Positions 5,702 through 7,538 of a DNA stretch of 7,538 bases are shown piece after piece. The DNA is from Halanaerobium sp. (lineage in GTDB: Bacteria; Bacillota; Halanaerobiia; Halanaerobiales; Halanaerobiaceae), in the NCBI GenBank assembly GCA_003070825.1, contig QBLP01000082.1, positions 1-7,538 on the forward strand, written 5' to 3'. Position numbers and translations under genes: made by a program. How positions within the stretch are numbered: position 1 is the first letter of the stretch; each line of letters starts with the position of its first letter. Below the pieces are notes generated by a model that ran no database searches, was not told the DNA's origin, and saw nothing but the letters and a program-made list of their open reading frames with translations.

Positions 5702-7093
5702 ATGTTTAAATATTTTAAAGAAATAATAAAATACACAGGTATCATCCTTTTTATAATTCTTTTAGTCATGCCGACCATGGCCGGTTTAAATCCAGCCGGG
5801 CAGCGGGCTCTGGCAGTTTTTGTGCTGGTTTTATCCCTCTGGGTAAGCCATGTGCTGCCCCTCTCAGTTACCTCCCTGCTCGGTATTGCCTTACTGCCGC
5901 TTTTAAATGTGATGAGTATTGAATATACTTTTTCTCTCTTTGGCTCCAAGGCGATTTTTTTTATTCTCGGTGCTTTAATCCTTGCTTCTGGTCTCTATCA
6001 GACAGGTCTCGGCTCCAGGTTGGCTTTTAAGATAATTTCTTTCAGCGGCAGCAGTCCCCTTAAACTCTTATATGGAATCTTATTTACAGCTGCTTTTTTA
6101 TCATTAATTATGCCTGAACATGCTGTTGCAGCTCTGCTTTTTCCGATAGTCTTAGAGATTGCAGTCAGTCTTGACTTAAAAAGGCTGGAGAGTAATTACG
6201 GAAAGTTGCTCTTTTTGACAATGGCCTGGGGAACAGTAATCGGTGGAATTACCACCTATCTTGGTGGTGCTCGAAATTTACTTGCTGTTGGTCTTTTAGA
6301 AAAACACTACGGCATTTCCATTGGCTTTTTTGAATGGATTAAATACAGCTGGCCGCTGCCCTTTCTGCTCTTGATTGTATTTGCAGTTATTATTGATAAA
6401 TTTGCTGAGATTGATATTCAGGATACCTCCCGCTCTTTAGAAAAATTGAAGGCGGAGTCAGAGGCCAAGGGAGACTTCTCTAAAGCTGAGAAAAAACTAA
6501 TTCTAATTTTAGGAGCGGTAGTCTGCAGCTGGCTATTTTTATCAAATTTAATCAATATCGCTATCACAGCCCTACTGGGTGGAGTTTTAGTTGTAGCCTT
6601 TAAGGTTGTTGCCTGGCAGGAAGTAGAAGCCTATGTCAACTGGGGTGTAATTTTAATGTACGGGGGAGCAGTTGTGGTCGCCTCTTCTTTAGTAGAAACC
6701 GGGGTAACAGACTGGATGGCAGATAGATTCTTTTCTCAGCTGGAACTGGCACCATTTTTATTCATAGTTTTACTGGCAGTCTTCACCTCAATTTTAACTG
6801 AGGGCGTGAGTAATGTAGCTTCTGTGGCAGTGATTTTGCCAGTTGCTTTTAGTGCAGCTGAAGCTTACAGTTTAAACCCAGTTCTCTTAACTTTATCTGT
6901 AGCCCTATCAGGAGGACTTGCCTTTCTACTGCCGATGGGAACACCTCCTAATGCGATTGCTTTTTCCTCCGGCTATTATCAGATCAAAGATGCCTTAAAA
7001 TGGGGTCTGCTACTTAAAATAATCGGCTGGCTGATCTATATTTTAGTTGCCAGATTCTATTGGCCGCTGATTGGATTGGAAATTTTTATTTAG
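5702..7093 (+). CDS. DASS/SLC13-type anion transporter, probable sulfate importer
   Basis: A 463-residue inner-membrane protein with about 11-12 hydrophobic segments, normal for divalent anion:Na+ symporters. The family repeat structure is visible. The first half has GSKAIFFILGALILASGL (81-98), MPEHAVAALLFPI (137-149) and GGITTYLGGARNLL (181-194). The second half has WGVILMYGGAVVVASSL (314-330), EGVSNVASVAVILP (367-380) and LLPMGTPPNAIAFSSGY (409-425). A charged cytoplasmic-type loop (about 232-265) separates the halves. In characterised members each half carries an SNT substrate/sodium motif. Here the first is PEH and the second SNV. Start chosen at ATG 5702 because of the ribosome site. ATG 5693 would add three residues. 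Its place directly after cysDNC suggests sulfate uptake, which is inference. Dicarboxylates, thiosulfate or another oxyanion remain possible. Confidence 0.85.
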   Translation: MFKYFKEIIKYTGIILFIILLVMPTMAGLNPAGQRALAVFVLVLSLWVSHVLPLSVTSLLGIALLPLLNVMSIEYTFSLFGSKAIFFILGALILASGLYQTGLGSRLAFKIISFSGSSPLKLLYGILFTAAFLSLIMPEHAVAALLFPIVLEIAVSLDLKRLESNYGKLLFLTMAWGTVIGGITTYLGGARNLLAVGLLEKHYGISIGFFEWIKYSWPLPFLLLIVFAVIIDKFAEIDIQDTSRSLEKLKAESEAKGDFSKAEKKLILILGAVVCSWLFLSNLINIAITALLGGVLVVAFKVVAWQEVEAYVNWGVILMYGGAVVVASSLVETGVTDWMADRFFSQLELAPFLFIVLLAVFTSILTEGVSNVASVAVILPVAFSAAEAYSLNPVLLTLSVALSGGLAFLLPMGTPPNAIAFSSGYYQIKDALKWGLLLKIIGWLIYILVARFYWPLIGLEIFI

Positions 7094-7099
7094 AATAAC

Positions 7100-7128
7100 T
7101 TTAGAATACTAGTATTTAAGGGTATAAT
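7100..7128 (+). promoter_or_regulatory. Promoter for the gene starting at 7217
   Basis: TTTAGA (7100-7105) and a perfect TATAAT (7123-7128) are 17 bases apart, a good sigma-A arrangement. Transcription would start near 7135 and leave a leader of about 80 bases. The spacer holds the perfect 12-bp palindrome AATACTAGTATT (7105-7116), placed where a repressor would block polymerase. Confidence 0.55.
7105..7116. repeat. Perfect 12-bp palindrome inside a promoter spacer (possible operator)
   Basis: AATACTAGTATT equals its own reverse complement. It touches the -35 hexamer and lies upstream of the TATAAT. Position and symmetry suggest a binding site for a dimeric regulator. I do not recognise the motif as that of a named regulator. 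Confidence 0.4.
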
Positions 7129-7187
7129 TATTGATGAGAAAAGAAGAAATAAATTTTAAATAATTGTTGCCTAATTGACTTCAAAAA

Positions 7188-7201
7188 AAGTTATATAACT
7201 T
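7188..7201. repeat. Perfect 14-bp palindrome just before a ribosome site
   Basis: AAGTTATATAACTT equals its own reverse complement and ends 2 bases before the GAGGG ribosome site. It could be a second operator or a weak mRNA hairpin next to the translation start. Being entirely A/T in its centre, it could also be chance. Confidence 0.4.
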
Positions 7202-7216
7202 GTGAGGGATAAATAG

Positions 7217-7538
7217 ATGAAAAAGTATATGCTGATCTTATTTAGTTATGGTGGTTTGAAGAAAATTAATCATCACTTAAAAAAGAAACTGCAACAGGAT
7301 GATAAGCTTCTGGTTAGAGCCCTGATGCTTGCGGAAGTTCCAAAACTTTTTGAGCATTTAATTTCTGATGTCGGCTTTCTAGGTGAGCAGGTAGTCAGTG
7401 ATGTGGAGGACTCTGTTGTTGATATCTATCAGGAAAATGCCAGAGATTATTTAGATGAGTTGAAAGAAATGGCATCAGATAGAAATTTTGATTTAAATAA
7501 GAAATTAATTGAAGAACAGTATCTAGACAAGGTAAAAG
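7217..7538 (+). CDS. Unrecognised soluble protein, possibly universal-stress-protein-like (3' truncated)
   Basis: The frame is open from ATG 7217 to the window's end (107 codons seen), with a good ribosome site GAGGG (7204-7208) 8 bases upstream. The start MKKYMLILFSYGG looks like a first beta strand followed by a glycine turn and a basic helix (KKINHHLKKKL). Then comes a second strand-like stretch (KLLVRALMLAEVP, 30-42), an amphipathic region with GFLG (53-56), and a long helix ENARDYLDELKEMASDRN (73-90) leading to FDLNKKLIEEQ. This order resembles the Rossmann-like fold of UspA-type proteins. The ATP-binding G-x2-G-x9-G[ST] motif would lie beyond the window, so the assignment is weak. It has its own promoter, separate from the transporter. 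There is no signal peptide or membrane segment. Codon use matches the cys genes. Confidence 0.75.
   Translation, partial: MKKYMLILFSYGGLKKINHHLKKKLQQDDKLLVRALMLAEVPKLFEHLISDVGFLGEQVVSDVEDSVVDIYQENARDYLDELKEMASDRNFDLNKKLIEEQYLDKVK

Noticed and set aside
5674..5949. 91-codon minus-strand frame over the transporter's 5' end
   Set aside because: It is antisense to the membrane segments of the transporter and resembles no protein I know.
7175..7199. Second promoter TTGACT with TATAAC before the last gene
   Set aside because: The hexamers are good but only 13 bases apart, too close for a working sigma-A promoter.
1..7538. tRNA, rRNA, CRISPR array, insertion sequence or attachment site
   Set aside because: I saw no cloverleaf, no regularly spaced direct repeats, no transposase or integrase motif and no terminal inverted repeats anywhere in the window.

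Overview
The window looks like a chromosomal stretch from a low-GC, Firmicutes-type bacterium. The signs are AT-rich DNA, strong AGGAGG-like ribosome sites, one TTG start, and AGA-rich but mixed codon use. A member of Clostridia or Halanaerobiales would fit, but that is a guess from style and not a proven placement. Every gene reads on the + strand.

Left part (1-2170): this is the 3' end of a surface-polysaccharide cluster. It holds the tail of an unrecognised gene, a GT4-type retaining glycosyltransferase and a GT2-type glycosyltransferase. The genes overlap or lie 3 bp apart, so they are probably co-transcribed. The DNA is very AT-rich (16 of 60 G+C in two rows I counted) and Arg is almost always AGA/AGG.

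Middle part (2171-5664): after a 134-bp AT-rich gap comes a compact sulfate-activation operon, cysD-cysN-cysC, closed by a clear intrinsic terminator. CysD and CysN together form the heterodimeric, GTP-driven ATP sulfurylase (sulfate + ATP to APS). CysC phosphorylates APS to PAPS. Two features stand out. CysD carries a CC plus CxxC cysteine set in the register used by iron-sulfur APS reductases. CysN carries a fused C-terminal domain that resembles APS kinase but has lost the catalytic residues, while an intact APS kinase is encoded directly downstream.

Right part (5665-7538): a DASS/SLC13-type membrane transporter follows, probably the sulfate (or other divalent anion) importer feeding the pathway. 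It has an atypical first substrate-binding motif. A regulatory-looking gap with two perfect palindromes comes next, then the first 107 codons of a small soluble protein with a weak universal-stress-protein look.

Working model: the transporter imports sulfate, CysDN makes APS and CysC makes PAPS. No APS or PAPS reductase and no sulfotransferase is visible here. The fate of the PAPS (cysteine synthesis or sulfation of a polysaccharide) therefore cannot be decided from this window.
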